From Actinomycetota bacterium (GTDB lineage: Bacteria; Actinomycetota; Humimicrobiia; Humimicrobiales; Humimicrobiaceae), in contig JAMCVO010000479.1 of NCBI GenBank assembly GCA_023475715.1, positions 1 through 9,393 on the forward strand: DNA of 9,393 nt. Reading direction: 5' to 3'. The position numbers were made by a program, and so were the translations under genes. Under the pieces are notes generated by a model. It did not search any database. It was given only the letters and a program-made list of their open reading frames with translations, and was not told where the DNA came from. Below, piece after piece: positions 1-6,312 of the stretch; positions within the stretch are counted from its first letter, which is position 1; the number at the start of each line of letters is the position of its first letter.

Positions 1-241
1 TTAAAATTTTTCTTGCTGCGGCTCCATTTATACATACTTCTCCGCTCCCCTTTTTACCTTCAATCACATAAGTTTCAAGTCTTTCCCCATTATCGAGGCT
101 GACAACCATAACTTTCTCGAATGGAAAAATTTTAGCATGTTCCATCAGTGTTTTATCAATCGTTATGCTGCCCGTATAATGGATTTGGGCATCTGTCACT
201 GTAGCTCTGTGAATTTTACTTTTTAATATACTTATTATCAT
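1..241 (-). CDS. panD: Aspartate 1-decarboxylase proenzyme, C-terminus cut by window edge
   Basis: PanD decarboxylates L-aspartate to beta-alanine, the amine half of pantothenate. It is a small pyruvoyl enzyme made as a proenzyme that cleaves itself between Gly and Ser. Reading from an ATG at 241, 80 codons are visible. The N-terminus has the family pattern ([11 protein letters not shown]), the self-cleavage site YTGSIT with Gly24-Ser25 at the same numbers as in the E. coli enzyme, and the GERLETY segment giving Arg54, Thr57 and Tyr58. The family is about 115-130 residues long, so roughly the last third lies beyond the left edge. A purine-rich AAGGGG element sits a few bases before the start. 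The gene is 40 bp downstream of panC on the same strand, so the two are probably cotranscribed. No damage is seen in the visible part. Confidence 0.95.
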   Translation of the reverse strand, partial: MIISILKSKIHRATVTDAQIHYTGSITIDKTLMEHAKIFPFEKVMVVSLDNGERLETYVIEGKKGSGEVCINGAAARKIL

Positions 242-281
242 TGTTGCCCCTTCTTCTATATTTTTTTTTATTATTGAATTT

Positions 282-1145
282 TCAAAAAATATTTTCTAAA
301 AGAATATTATCTATCAACCTTGTTTTGCCTATCCAGACTGCCGATGCAATTAAAATTTTTGCCGTCTTTTTGTCAATTTGTTCAATCTCGTAAAGCATAT
401 CCTTTTCTCTAAAATCAAAATAATCAATTTTGGAAACAAATGGATTACTTTCCAATTTTTCAATGGCCGCCTTTCTTACAATTTCCAGGTCTTTCTGCCC
501 ACCTATAATAAGCTCTTCTGCAAGCCTTAGGCTCTGAAATAAAATGATCGCATTTTTTCTCTCGTCGGACGACAGATATTTGTTTCGCTGACTGATTGCA
601 AGTCCGTCTTCTTCTCTTACTGTCGGGCATTCTGCTATCTCTACTGGAATATTTAAATCTTTTGTCATTTTTCTTATTATGACCAACTGCTGATAATCCT
701 TTTGACCGAAATATGCAATATCTGGCTTTATTATATTAAAAAGCTTTAGTACCACAGTACACACTCCTTTAAAATGTCCGGGTCTTGCTCTTCCGCACAT
801 CACATCACCGAGATCCTTAACTTCAACAAAAGTTTTAAAATCCTTTTTATACATTTCGTCGGTTGATGGAAAAAAAATGTAGTCTGCTGCTGCTTTTTCA
901 GAAAAACTGCAGTCTCTTTTAAAATTTCTGGGATATCTTTTGAAATCTTCCTCTGGTCCAAACTGTATAGGATTTACGAATATGCTTATGAAAACCTTTG
1001 AACATTCTGCTTTTGCCTTTTTAATAAGGCTTATGTGACCATTATGCAAATAACCCATTGTAGGCACTAGCCCAATTTTTTCTCCTTTTGATTTTAACAA
1101 ATCAGAGATAGAAGTCATTAGTTTTGATTTTTTTATTATCTCCAT
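282..1145 (-). CDS. panC: Pantothenate synthetase (pantoate--beta-alanine ligase)
   Basis: PanC joins pantoate and beta-alanine in an ATP-dependent reaction through a pantoyl-adenylate, the last step of pantothenate synthesis in the cytoplasm. The 287-residue length is normal. Visible family motifs: [10 protein letters not shown] at 28-37, containing the HIGH-type nucleotide-binding signature; FVNPIQFGP near 56-64; CGRARPGHF at 117-125; YFGQKDYQQ at 145-153; and the KMSKS-like loop ISQRNKYL at 184-191 (many relatives have SSRN here, so Gln186 is a mild variation). The start is the ATG of MEIIKKSK. No clear Shine-Dalgarno sequence precedes it, but the stop of the upstream DUF2520 gene is only 15 bp away, so translational coupling is plausible. 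panD, which supplies the beta-alanine, follows directly. Confidence 0.96.
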   Translation of the reverse strand: MEIIKKSKLMTSISDLLKSKGEKIGLVPTMGYLHNGHISLIKKAKAECSKVFISIFVNPIQFGPEEDFKRYPRNFKRDCSFSEKAAADYIFFPSTDEMYKKDFKTFVEVKDLGDVMCGRARPGHFKGVCTVVLKLFNIIKPDIAYFGQKDYQQLVIIRKMTKDLNIPVEIAECPTVREEDGLAISQRNKYLSSDERKNAIILFQSLRLAEELIIGGQKDLEIVRKAAIEKLESNPFVSKIDYFDFREKDMLYEIEQIDKKTAKILIASAVWIGKTRLIDNILLENIF

Positions 1146-1160
1146 TTTATTTTAAAAAAC

Positions 1161-2123
1161 TTACATGCTATCCATAAAGATTGTTTTGAACTCTTCGAAA
1201 GTCCTCCTGCTTATCCATTTATTTTTATAAGCAATTTTGCTGGTCGCCAGTCCCAATACTTTATACAACAAATAGTCATCCTTTTCAAAATTCTTTTTAA
1301 AATTATCAAGATGATCTTTTATGGTGCCCGTATCACCTCTTGCAATCGGCCCGGTTAACGACTTCTTTGTGCCAAGTTCTTTTATATTGTTAACCGTACT
1401 CTCAATCAACCCAATTAAGCCTTTGAGAGCGTCTTCTGATTTTATACCAATTTTTTCATTTATCTCAACAGCATAATTTATCAGGCTCACAAGATAATTG
1501 GAAGCCACACACGCTGCTGCATGATACAGAGGTTTATCATCATCTTTTACTTCAACTGCTGTTCCACCAAGAGATTCGACAATGTTTATAATAAAATTTT
1601 TGGCTTCCATAGATTCTCCAGAAAGATGTGTTTTTCCAAAAGTTATGCCGTATACAGTCCCAGCTATTGTTCTTATGGAGTCTTCTATTGAAGCAAAAGA
1701 TTTCATTGGGTGTATAGAGGCCACATAAGCTCCTAATTTTTTAGCATTTCTTAAAACTTCCAATCGTTTTGATCCGCTGAAGTGTATAAAATATTTACCT
1801 TTTAAGCTAATCCCGGCATTTTTTGCTATATTATTACAAACCTTTTCTATCTCATCATCAGGGGTGCATATAAAAATAATGCCGCAGTCTTTAACTCCCT
1901 CAATCATATCTTTTGTAAATACTATTTCCCTTCCATGCTTGCCTATTATTTTTTTAGCTTTTATGAGCGATTTTTCTGTGCGGGATGCGATATATCTGAC
2001 CTTTAAGTCCGGAACCGGATTGGTTGAGAGAACTGACGCTAATGTTGTCCCAAGTCTTCCTGCACCTATAATTAAAATACTTTTTTTCTTTTTTTTGACC
2101 GTGGATTTCATATTTACAGACAA
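1161..2123 (-). CDS. Rossmann-like / DUF2520 domain protein, candidate ketopantoate reductase-type dehydrogenase
   Basis: Seen: a 320-residue protein with a basic N-terminus and then ILIIGAGRLGTTLA (16-29), a GxGxxG dinucleotide-binding loop. Further on are FICTPDDEI (84-92), HFSGS (114-118), SIHPMKSF (136-143) and a helical C-terminal half with YHAAACVASNYL (200-211). This matches the two-part Rossmann-like plus DUF2520 family, whose overall form resembles 6-phosphogluconate dehydrogenase-like enzymes such as ketopantoate or pyrroline-5-carboxylate reductase. No substrate is firmly established for the family. Inference: its place directly before panC and panD suggests a role in pantothenate synthesis, perhaps reduction of ketopantoate. 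The start is uncertain: the TTG at 2123 gives 320 residues, and the ATG at 2111 gives 316. Neither has a clear ribosome binding site. About 50 bp separate it from dnaN. Confidence 0.85.
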   Translation of the reverse strand: MSVNMKSTVKKKKKSILIIGAGRLGTTLASVLSTNPVPDLKVRYIASRTEKSLIKAKKIIGKHGREIVFTKDMIEGVKDCGIIFICTPDDEIEKVCNNIAKNAGISLKGKYFIHFSGSKRLEVLRNAKKLGAYVASIHPMKSFASIEDSIRTIAGTVYGITFGKTHLSGESMEAKNFIINIVESLGGTAVEVKDDDKPLYHAAACVASNYLVSLINYAVEINEKIGIKSEDALKGLIGLIESTVNNIKELGTKKSLTGPIARGDTGTIKDHLDNFKKNFEKDDYLLYKVLGLATSKIAYKNKWISRRTFEEFKTIFMDSM

Positions 2124-2173
2124 TTGTTTTGGTATTAAATTTATAACCTATCAAATGTTTTAAGAATAAATTG

Positions 2174-3286
2174 CTATGAAATTCTTATGGGCATAAGCAA
2201 GTAGACCAGGCCCTCATTTTTTTCAGGTTTTATTAAAACGGGTTTTAAGGGTTCGACAATATTTAATATTATTTTTTCTTCATCCATTGTAGAAAGACCC
2301 TCTATTAGAAAAATGGGATTGAAAGCCAGTTGTAGTTTTTCTTCTCCATAACTTACTTCAAAGTCTTCGCTTGAGCTGCCTACTTCTCTTATGTTCATGG
2401 AAACTGTAATTTTTCCTTTGTCTATATCAAGCTTAACAGGAATATTGTCCTGAGATATAGAAGAAATTCTCCTTATTACTTCTAAAATTGTCCCTTTGTT
2501 AATAATTATGCTGTGATTAAAGCTGGAGGGTATGAGTTTTTCATATTCAGGAAATTTTCCGGTAAGCAGCCCTGATATAATTGTGGTGTTTAATACCCCT
2601 TCAGTATATAATAGAAAACTAATCTGGTTTTCCTCTATATTAATTTCTATTTCTCCTGAAGTAATGTCGCTTTTTAGTATCGTATCAAGAACTCTTGTTG
2701 GTACAACCACTTTTATTGGGTCGCTGTCGTATTTTATTTTATTTTCAATAATCGCCAGTCTGTAACTGTCCGTGGCAACTAATTTTATTAAATCTTTTCC
2801 AAGATCTAAAAGTATCCCTGTTAAAATTATTCTGCTTTCATCTGTTGAGCTGGATTTCTGAACCTTAGAGATCAAATATTTCAGGTTTTCAATATTTATT
2901 TTAAAGGGATTATGTTTTTTTATGCTTGGGAATTGCGGATATTCTTCAAGTGAAAAAGTGTTTAGTTTGAAATTGGCATTCTGACAGACAATTTTTAACT
3001 CATTTGATGAGCTCAATAGTTCAAGTTCGATCTTTGATTCATTAAAACTTTTTAAAACATTAATCAATATTTTTGAGGGAACAATTACCCTTCCCTTCTC
3101 TATAACTTTCACTCCAATACTGCTTTTAACATTTTTATCCACAGCTGTTCCGTAAATACTGAGAGAAGACTCTCCGGCTTCGAGCATTATACCATTGAGC
3201 ACAAAATTGGTTATTTTTGGAGACATCGCTCTGCTTGTAAATAAAAGTTTATTCAATAACTCATCCCTTGTGGTTTGAATTTTCAT
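2174..3286 (-). CDS. dnaN: DNA polymerase III beta subunit (sliding clamp)
   Basis: DnaN forms the dimeric ring that holds DNA polymerase III on DNA and serves as a landing platform for repair and regulatory proteins. The 370-residue length fits three clamp domains of about 120 residues each. The N-terminus (MKIQTTRDELLNKL, then FVLNGIMLEA) and the C-terminus (YLLMPIRIS, compare the usual YLIMPVRL) are typical, and internal segments such as ATDSYRLA around 170-177 are well conserved in the family. The ATG at 3286 is supported by a GCGAGG ribosome binding site 5 bases upstream. It follows dnaA on the same strand, separated by the 295-bp origin-like spacer. A perfect DnaA box lies inside its early coding region (3135-3143). 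Confidence 0.98.
   Translation of the reverse strand: MKIQTTRDELLNKLLFTSRAMSPKITNFVLNGIMLEAGESSLSIYGTAVDKNVKSSIGVKVIEKGRVIVPSKILINVLKSFNESKIELELLSSSNELKIVCQNANFKLNTFSLEEYPQFPSIKKHNPFKINIENLKYLISKVQKSSSTDESRIILTGILLDLGKDLIKLVATDSYRLAIIENKIKYDSDPIKVVVPTRVLDTILKSDITSGEIEINIEENQISFLLYTEGVLNTTIISGLLTGKFPEYEKLIPSSFNHSIIINKGTILEVIRRISSISQDNIPVKLDIDKGKITVSMNIREVGSSSEDFEVSYGEEKLQLAFNPIFLIEGLSTMDEEKIILNIVEPLKPVLIKPEKNEGLVYLLMPIRIS
3135..3143 (+). promoter_or_regulatory. Perfect DnaA box inside dnaN
   Basis: TTATCCACA, an exact consensus match, lies near the 5' end of the dnaN coding region about 190 bp from the proposed unwinding element. It encodes part of the AVDKNV segment, so coding constraint could explain it, but its closeness to the origin makes DnaA binding credible. 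Confidence 0.5.
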
Positions 3287-3330
3287 TTTGGCCTCGCTTT
3301 AAAGATGAAATAAATTATTAACAGTTATTC

Positions 3331-3396
3331 TATTATATAAGAATATATATTTAAATAGGTAGTAATAATAATAGGACCTGTTAATAATGTTAATAA
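3331..3396 (+). other. Basal unwinding module: AT-rich element, DnaA-trio-like repeats, GC tract, tandem boxes
   Basis: In order on the plus strand: an AT-rich stretch (3331-3357, 26 of 27 bases A/T); five triplets TAG-TAA-TAA-TAA-TAG (3360-3374); a short GACC tract (3375-3378); and two head-to-tail TGTTAATAA words (3379-3396). This is the order of the basal unwinding system described for Bacillus subtilis oriC, where DnaA bound at boxes next to a GC-rich tract extends a filament along TA(G/A) triplets to melt the AT-rich region. The orientation also matches, with the melting side facing dnaN. The difference is that the boxes read TTATTAACA on the other strand and not TTATCCACA. Confidence 0.72.
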
Positions 3397-3429
3397 ATAT
3401 TAAAACAGGGCAGCAGAGATATTAAAACA
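3397..3429 (+). repeat. 11-bp direct repeat in the origin, two helical turns apart
   Basis: ATATTAAAACA occurs exactly at 3397-3407 and again at 3419-3429, start to start 22 bp, so both copies face the same side of the helix. The first copy also forms the right arm of an imperfect inverted repeat with CCTGTT at 3377-3382 (AACAGG at 3404-3409), which encloses the tandem TGTTAATAA words. It may be a protein-binding iteron, but chance is possible in such AT-rich DNA. Confidence 0.45.
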
Positions 3430-3440
3430 TTAAAAAATTC

Positions 3441-3449
3441 TGTGGATAA
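3441..3449 (-). promoter_or_regulatory. Perfect DnaA box in the dnaA-dnaN spacer
   Basis: TGTGGATAA is the exact complement of the consensus DnaA box TTATCCACA. It is followed in the same orientation by TGTTAAAAG (3453) and TGTTAATAA (3463), at steps of 12 and 10 bp, as expected for DnaA molecules loading side by side. The DnaA encoded next door has the usual recognition helix residues (RDHTTV), so the canonical box should be bound. Confidence 0.8.
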
Positions 3450-3581
3450 AAATGTTAAAAGCTGTTAATAACCGGTGTTTAGTTAACAAATAAAAATAAA
3501 AAAATAGTTATTAACAGAATAAGCCAGGTTATTAGAAAGTTATTAATAGGTGCCAGGAGGGTTCTTAACAATAAAAATAAT

Positions 3582-4934
3582 TCAGGAAACAGACTTTACT
3601 CTGTTTGTTATTTCATGAACTTGATTATACACATCCTTGTCTTTTAAAATAAGCTCATTAATTTTTGTTCTTGCATAAAGAACTGTTGTGTGGTCCCTGT
3701 TTCCAAAAGATTTCCCGATTGTAGGCAGGGAATCGCTTGTAAGTTCTCTACATAAAAACATTGCAACCTGCCTGGCATGTGCAATTAACTGGCTTCTTTT
3801 ACTGCTTATTAATGTGTTTATGGGTATAGAAAAATATTTTGATACTTCTTTTATTATTTTTTGTGTACTTATTTTATAATCTCTATCTTCAGGCAGTATA
3901 TCTTTTAAGACATTTTTTGCAGTACTTAGGTCGGGAGTAGAGCCGGTTAATGAAGAATATGCAACCACTCTTGTTACTGCGCCCTCAAGCTCTCTTATAT
4001 TAGAAGATATTTTCTCTGCAATAAGATTAAGGGTGGCATCGGGAACGGTCAACCTTTCTCTTTCACAGTACTTATTCAATATTGCTATTCTTGTTTCCAA
4101 ATCAGGCGGCTTTATGTCGGTGACAAGTCCCCATTCAAATCTGGATCTTAGGCGATCCTCGAGTGCTGAAAGATCTTTGGGCGAACGATCACTTGAAAGA
4201 ACAATCTGACGATTTGTACCATGAAGAGTATTGAAAGTATGAAAAAATTCTTCCTGGCTGGCCTCCTTTTCTTCAAGAAACTGAATATCGTCAACCAAAA
4301 GCACGTCATTATTTCTATAGCTTTCTTTAAAAGTAAATAATTTTTTAAATCTTATAGCATTAATAAAATCATTTAGAAATTTTTCTGCTGAAACATATTT
4401 TACAACAAGATTTGGAAAAAGTTTTAAAACATATTGGCCAATTGCATGCAAGAGGTGGGTTTTACCCAGCCCTACACCAGCATAAATAAAAAGCGGGTTA
4501 TAAGCATTGCCAGGATTTTCACTTACTGCCTGAGCAGCGCTACAGGCAAACCTATTACTGCTTCCTGTTATAAAAGTATCAAAAGTATATTTTGTATTAA
4601 ATGAAATTGAAGATGATTTTAAATTAACACCCAGCTGTGAAAGATCCATGTCATCATCAAAAGAAGTCGTTAATTTATTGGAAACGGGAGTTTCTACTAT
4701 TATTTTTACTTTCGATGAAGGGTTTATGATCCTCTGTGTCGTTTCAACAATCAAACCCAAATACCTGGACTCCAGCCATTCTTTGGCAAAAGGACTGTTA
4801 ACGGAAACAGTCAGACAGTTTTTACTTAATGAAATTGGTTTGATAGGTTCGAACCAAGTTTTAAAAGTCGGAGCATTAATACTACCCTTAATATTATCGA
4901 GTACATTTTGCCAGAGGCTGCTTATATCATTCAT
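3582..4934 (-). CDS. dnaA: Chromosomal replication initiator protein DnaA
   Basis: DnaA is the AAA+ ATPase that binds DnaA boxes, opens the origin and loads the DnaB helicase. The 450-residue length is standard. Domain I is at about 1-80, followed by a short variable linker. Domain III has the Walker A loop GVGLGKT (153-159), Walker B LLVDD (212-216), sensor 1 around LSSDRSP (246-252), the arginine-finger segment RLRSRFEWG (261-269) and the sensor 2 helix NIRELEGAV (312-320). Domain IV carries the DNA-binding signature FGNRDHTTV (410-418), canonical for TTATCCACA recognition. The ATG at 4934 lies 9 bp after the stop of the upstream ATPase gene and has no visible Shine-Dalgarno sequence, so translation is probably coupled to that gene. 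All key residues appear intact. Confidence 0.98.
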   Translation of the reverse strand: MNDISSLWQNVLDNIKGSINAPTFKTWFEPIKPISLSKNCLTVSVNSPFAKEWLESRYLGLIVETTQRIINPSSKVKIIVETPVSNKLTTSFDDDMDLSQLGVNLKSSSISFNTKYTFDTFITGSSNRFACSAAQAVSENPGNAYNPLFIYAGVGLGKTHLLHAIGQYVLKLFPNLVVKYVSAEKFLNDFINAIRFKKLFTFKESYRNNDVLLVDDIQFLEEKEASQEEFFHTFNTLHGTNRQIVLSSDRSPKDLSALEDRLRSRFEWGLVTDIKPPDLETRIAILNKYCERERLTVPDATLNLIAEKISSNIRELEGAVTRVVAYSSLTGSTPDLSTAKNVLKDILPEDRDYKISTQKIIKEVSKYFSIPINTLISSKRSQLIAHARQVAMFLCRELTSDSLPTIGKSFGNRDHTTVLYARTKINELILKDKDVYNQVHEITNRVKSVS

Positions 4935-4943
4935 GTCATAATA

Positions 4944-5798
4944 TTAGAAATTATTTAAATAATATTCAAGATATTTCTTGCCTTTGGCAGATAGTCTTCT
5001 TTTTCCGGACTCAGCAAGAGTTAAAAGTTTTTCGTTTTCTAAAAAAATTAATTCCCTGTATGAAGTAGAAAGACTAAAACCCAGCTCTTTTGCAATTTTT
5101 GCAGGACCGGTTTCCTCAAGTTCCAGAACCAAAGAGAGTATTTTTTTCTGCCGTATGGTAAGTTTAATATTGGCGAAATCATCACTAAGCTTGATTACGT
5201 TTTCTGGTTCCTTTTTTTCTACAAGGGGAGCTTCTTTATCGGCAATGTCTTTTATTGTCGAAAGACTGTCAAAAACAGCCTTGTCGTTGACGTCTCCAAT
5301 TTTTAATGAGATAACCGTGCCTTTTTTAATATTATCAGTTATGTCTACCGAACCTCCGGAAAAAAAGATAGTCTCTTTTACGATTGGAAGCCCAGACCCC
5401 ACTCCCCTGATATATTTTTTCATAACAGAAGTTGCAGAAGTGAATCCAGGCAGAAATGCTTTCTCTTTATCAGCAATACCCGGACCCTGGTCAGAGATTA
5501 TTATATGATTTCCATTGTTTAGAATTGTAATTATTATTTCCGTGAAATTTGCATGAATAAGATTTTCAACGACCTCTTTTATTATTGTATAAGGTATTTT
5601 TCCTCCCAGCTCATGTGACATAGAGTAAATTTTTTGAGGAGTTTCATCCAGGAATTTAGTTATGGAATCATAACTTATTTCAACAACTCTTGGTATGCTG
5701 CGCATGTTGTCATAGACTGCAATTCTGCCTGATACAGAATATGTAGTTTCTCGTTCTAATGGGTCAGGTAGCTTCCCCGGGGTTAGTTCTTCTGACAT
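4944..5798 (-). CDS. GHKL (RsbW/RsbT-like) ATPase with C-terminal winged helix, coupled to dnaA
   Basis: I recognise the domains but not a named family. Seen: 284 residues. An N-terminal segment (1-65) precedes a GHKL ATP-binding fold with N box EVVEN (75-79, a Glu-x3-Asn pair as in anti-sigma kinases), G1 box DQGPGIAD (103-110) and G2 box RGVGSGLPIV (131-140), closing with GTVISLKI (160-167). The layout resembles serine kinases such as SpoIIAB, RsbW and RsbT more than two-component kinases: no phosphoacceptor His domain and no membrane segment. After a charged linker (168-208) comes a winged helix-turn-helix (about 211-284: LTIRQKKIL, AKIAKELGFSLSTSYREL, wing near GKRRLSAKG). Inference: an ATP-responsive DNA-binding regulator, possibly of dnaA or the origin. 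The start ATG has no clear ribosome binding site. It lies 9 bp upstream of dnaA on the same strand, so the pair is almost surely cotranscribed. Confidence 0.85.
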   Translation of the reverse strand: MSEELTPGKLPDPLERETTYSVSGRIAVYDNMRSIPRVVEISYDSITKFLDETPQKIYSMSHELGGKIPYTIIKEVVENLIHANFTEIIITILNNGNHIIISDQGPGIADKEKAFLPGFTSATSVMKKYIRGVGSGLPIVKETIFFSGGSVDITDNIKKGTVISLKIGDVNDKAVFDSLSTIKDIADKEAPLVEKKEPENVIKLSDDFANIKLTIRQKKILSLVLELEETGPAKIAKELGFSLSTSYRELIFLENEKLLTLAESGKRRLSAKGKKYLEYYLNNF

Positions 5799-5891
5799 AC
5801 TTTAATACTTGATTATGTTTTGTTTCAGTATATTTTCTAATATATGTATAGTTTTTTAAAAATTGAAAGTAATTTTGGATAGAGAGATTAT

Positions 5892-5912
5892 ATTAAATAT
5901 AAGGTATTTAAT
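5892..5912. repeat. AT-rich inverted repeat upstream of the ATPase-dnaA unit
   Basis: ATTAAATA (5892-5899) and TATTTAAT (5905-5912) are perfect 8-bp inverted arms around the spacer TAAGG. The site lies about 95 bp before the start of the ATPase gene, where an operator could sit. With arms of only A and T, chance is a real alternative. Confidence 0.35.
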
Positions 5913-6036
5913 CAAATATACTTTTCAAAAGTTTTTCACACAATAAAGTTTTTAACAGCCATAACCGATAAATTTTGTGGCTTAACAAGAAAAATATTTT
6001 CAGGCTTTGACAATATCTATAACGGCTTTTTTTAAG

Positions 6037-6069
6037 TTATTAACAGTTTTTTCCACAGCTGTTGAAAAC
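6037..6069. promoter_or_regulatory. DnaA-box-like pair with near-palindrome
   Basis: TTATTAACA (6037-6045) is followed at 6049-6068 by TTTTCCACAGCTGTTGAAAA, a 20-bp near-palindrome with a single mismatched pair whose left half is a DnaA box with one mismatch. Facing DnaA boxes joined by AGCT are common upstream of dnaA in Gram-positive bacteria. This suggests DnaA binding for origin function, dnaA autoregulation or both. Confidence 0.6.
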
Positions 6070-6167
6070 TTTGCTGGTGCATTTTAAAAATCTGCTGAAA
6101 ACAATATAGGCAATGCATTCAGAATTTTCATGAGGTCTTGCTACAGAACAAATGTTCGAATCTGGAC

Positions 6168-6189
6168 TATAATAAAAGTATAATAAAAG
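6168..6189 (+). repeat. 11-bp tandem duplication
   Basis: TATAATAAAAG occurs twice without a gap (6168-6178 and 6179-6189), one helical turn per unit. Each unit contains TATAAT, but neither has a credible -35 element at the right distance on the plus strand, so I do not call promoters here. Confidence 0.5.
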
Positions 6190-6283
6190 TGGAAATATAT
6201 TTAAAAAAGTATAAAGAAATTTGATCAATTATGTAGAAATTAATTATGAATTTAGGGTGCCTGGGCTAATCAGGTTTTAATTC

Positions 6284-6312
6284 TTGCTATTAAAAACATA
6301 AAAATGTATAAT
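6284..6312 (+). promoter_or_regulatory. Sigma-70-type promoter of the rpmH unit
   Basis: A perfect -10 element TATAAT (6307-6312) lies 17 bp after TTGCTA (6284-6289), a 4-of-6 match to the -35 consensus. The predicted start of transcription near 6319 gives a leader of about 45 bases before the rpmH ATG. It probably drives rpmH, rnpA, yidD, yidC and jag, since no strong internal terminator was seen. Confidence 0.7.

Larger units (their letters stand above)
3287..3581. other. oriC: Origin of replication, dnaA-dnaN spacer (probable oriC)
   Basis: This 295-bp non-coding spacer between dnaA and dnaN is very AT-rich and packed with 9-mers. There is one perfect DnaA box (TGTGGATAA, 3441-3449). The related word TTATTAACA or its complement TGTTAATAA occurs at 3315-3323, 3379-3387, 3388-3396, 3463-3471 and 3508-3516. 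Degenerate copies sit at 3453-3461, 3529-3537 and 3540-3548, several spaced by about one helical turn. AT-rich stretches at 3331-3357 and 3487-3505 could melt. The dnaA-dnaN spacer is the functional origin in many bacteria, and the sense of transcription switches about 2.2 kb to the right. The origin call rests on sequence pattern and context. Confidence 0.85.

Noticed and set aside
1864..2163. A 99-codon plus-strand frame opposite the DUF2520 gene start
   Set aside because: Antisense to a well-supported Rossmann motif and hydrophobic through reverse translation of lysine-rich codons.
3332..3337. TATAAT on the minus strand as a dnaN promoter -10
   Set aside because: No -35-like hexamer at 16-18 bp and no extended -10; it lies in the AT-rich melting element, where such a word is expected by chance.
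4978..5508. A 176-codon plus-strand open frame opposite the GHKL ATPase gene
   Set aside because: The minus-strand frame has clear ATP-binding and winged-helix motifs; the plus-strand frame is its antisense shadow without family signals.
6139..6184. TTGCTA (6139) with TATAAT at 6168 or 6179 as an extra promoter
   Set aside because: Spacings of 23 bp or more are outside the workable range.
6040..6228. A 62-codon minus-strand open frame with a hydrophobic N-terminus in the divergent region
   Set aside because: It overlaps the DnaA-box-like cluster and the tandem repeat, has no recognisable family pattern, and AT-rich DNA readily gives hydrophobic chance frames.
6259..6285. CCTGG...TCAGG hairpin followed by TTTTAATTCTT as a terminator
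   Set aside because: Stem of only 5 bp with one G-T pair, in a divergent spacer where no rightward gene ends.
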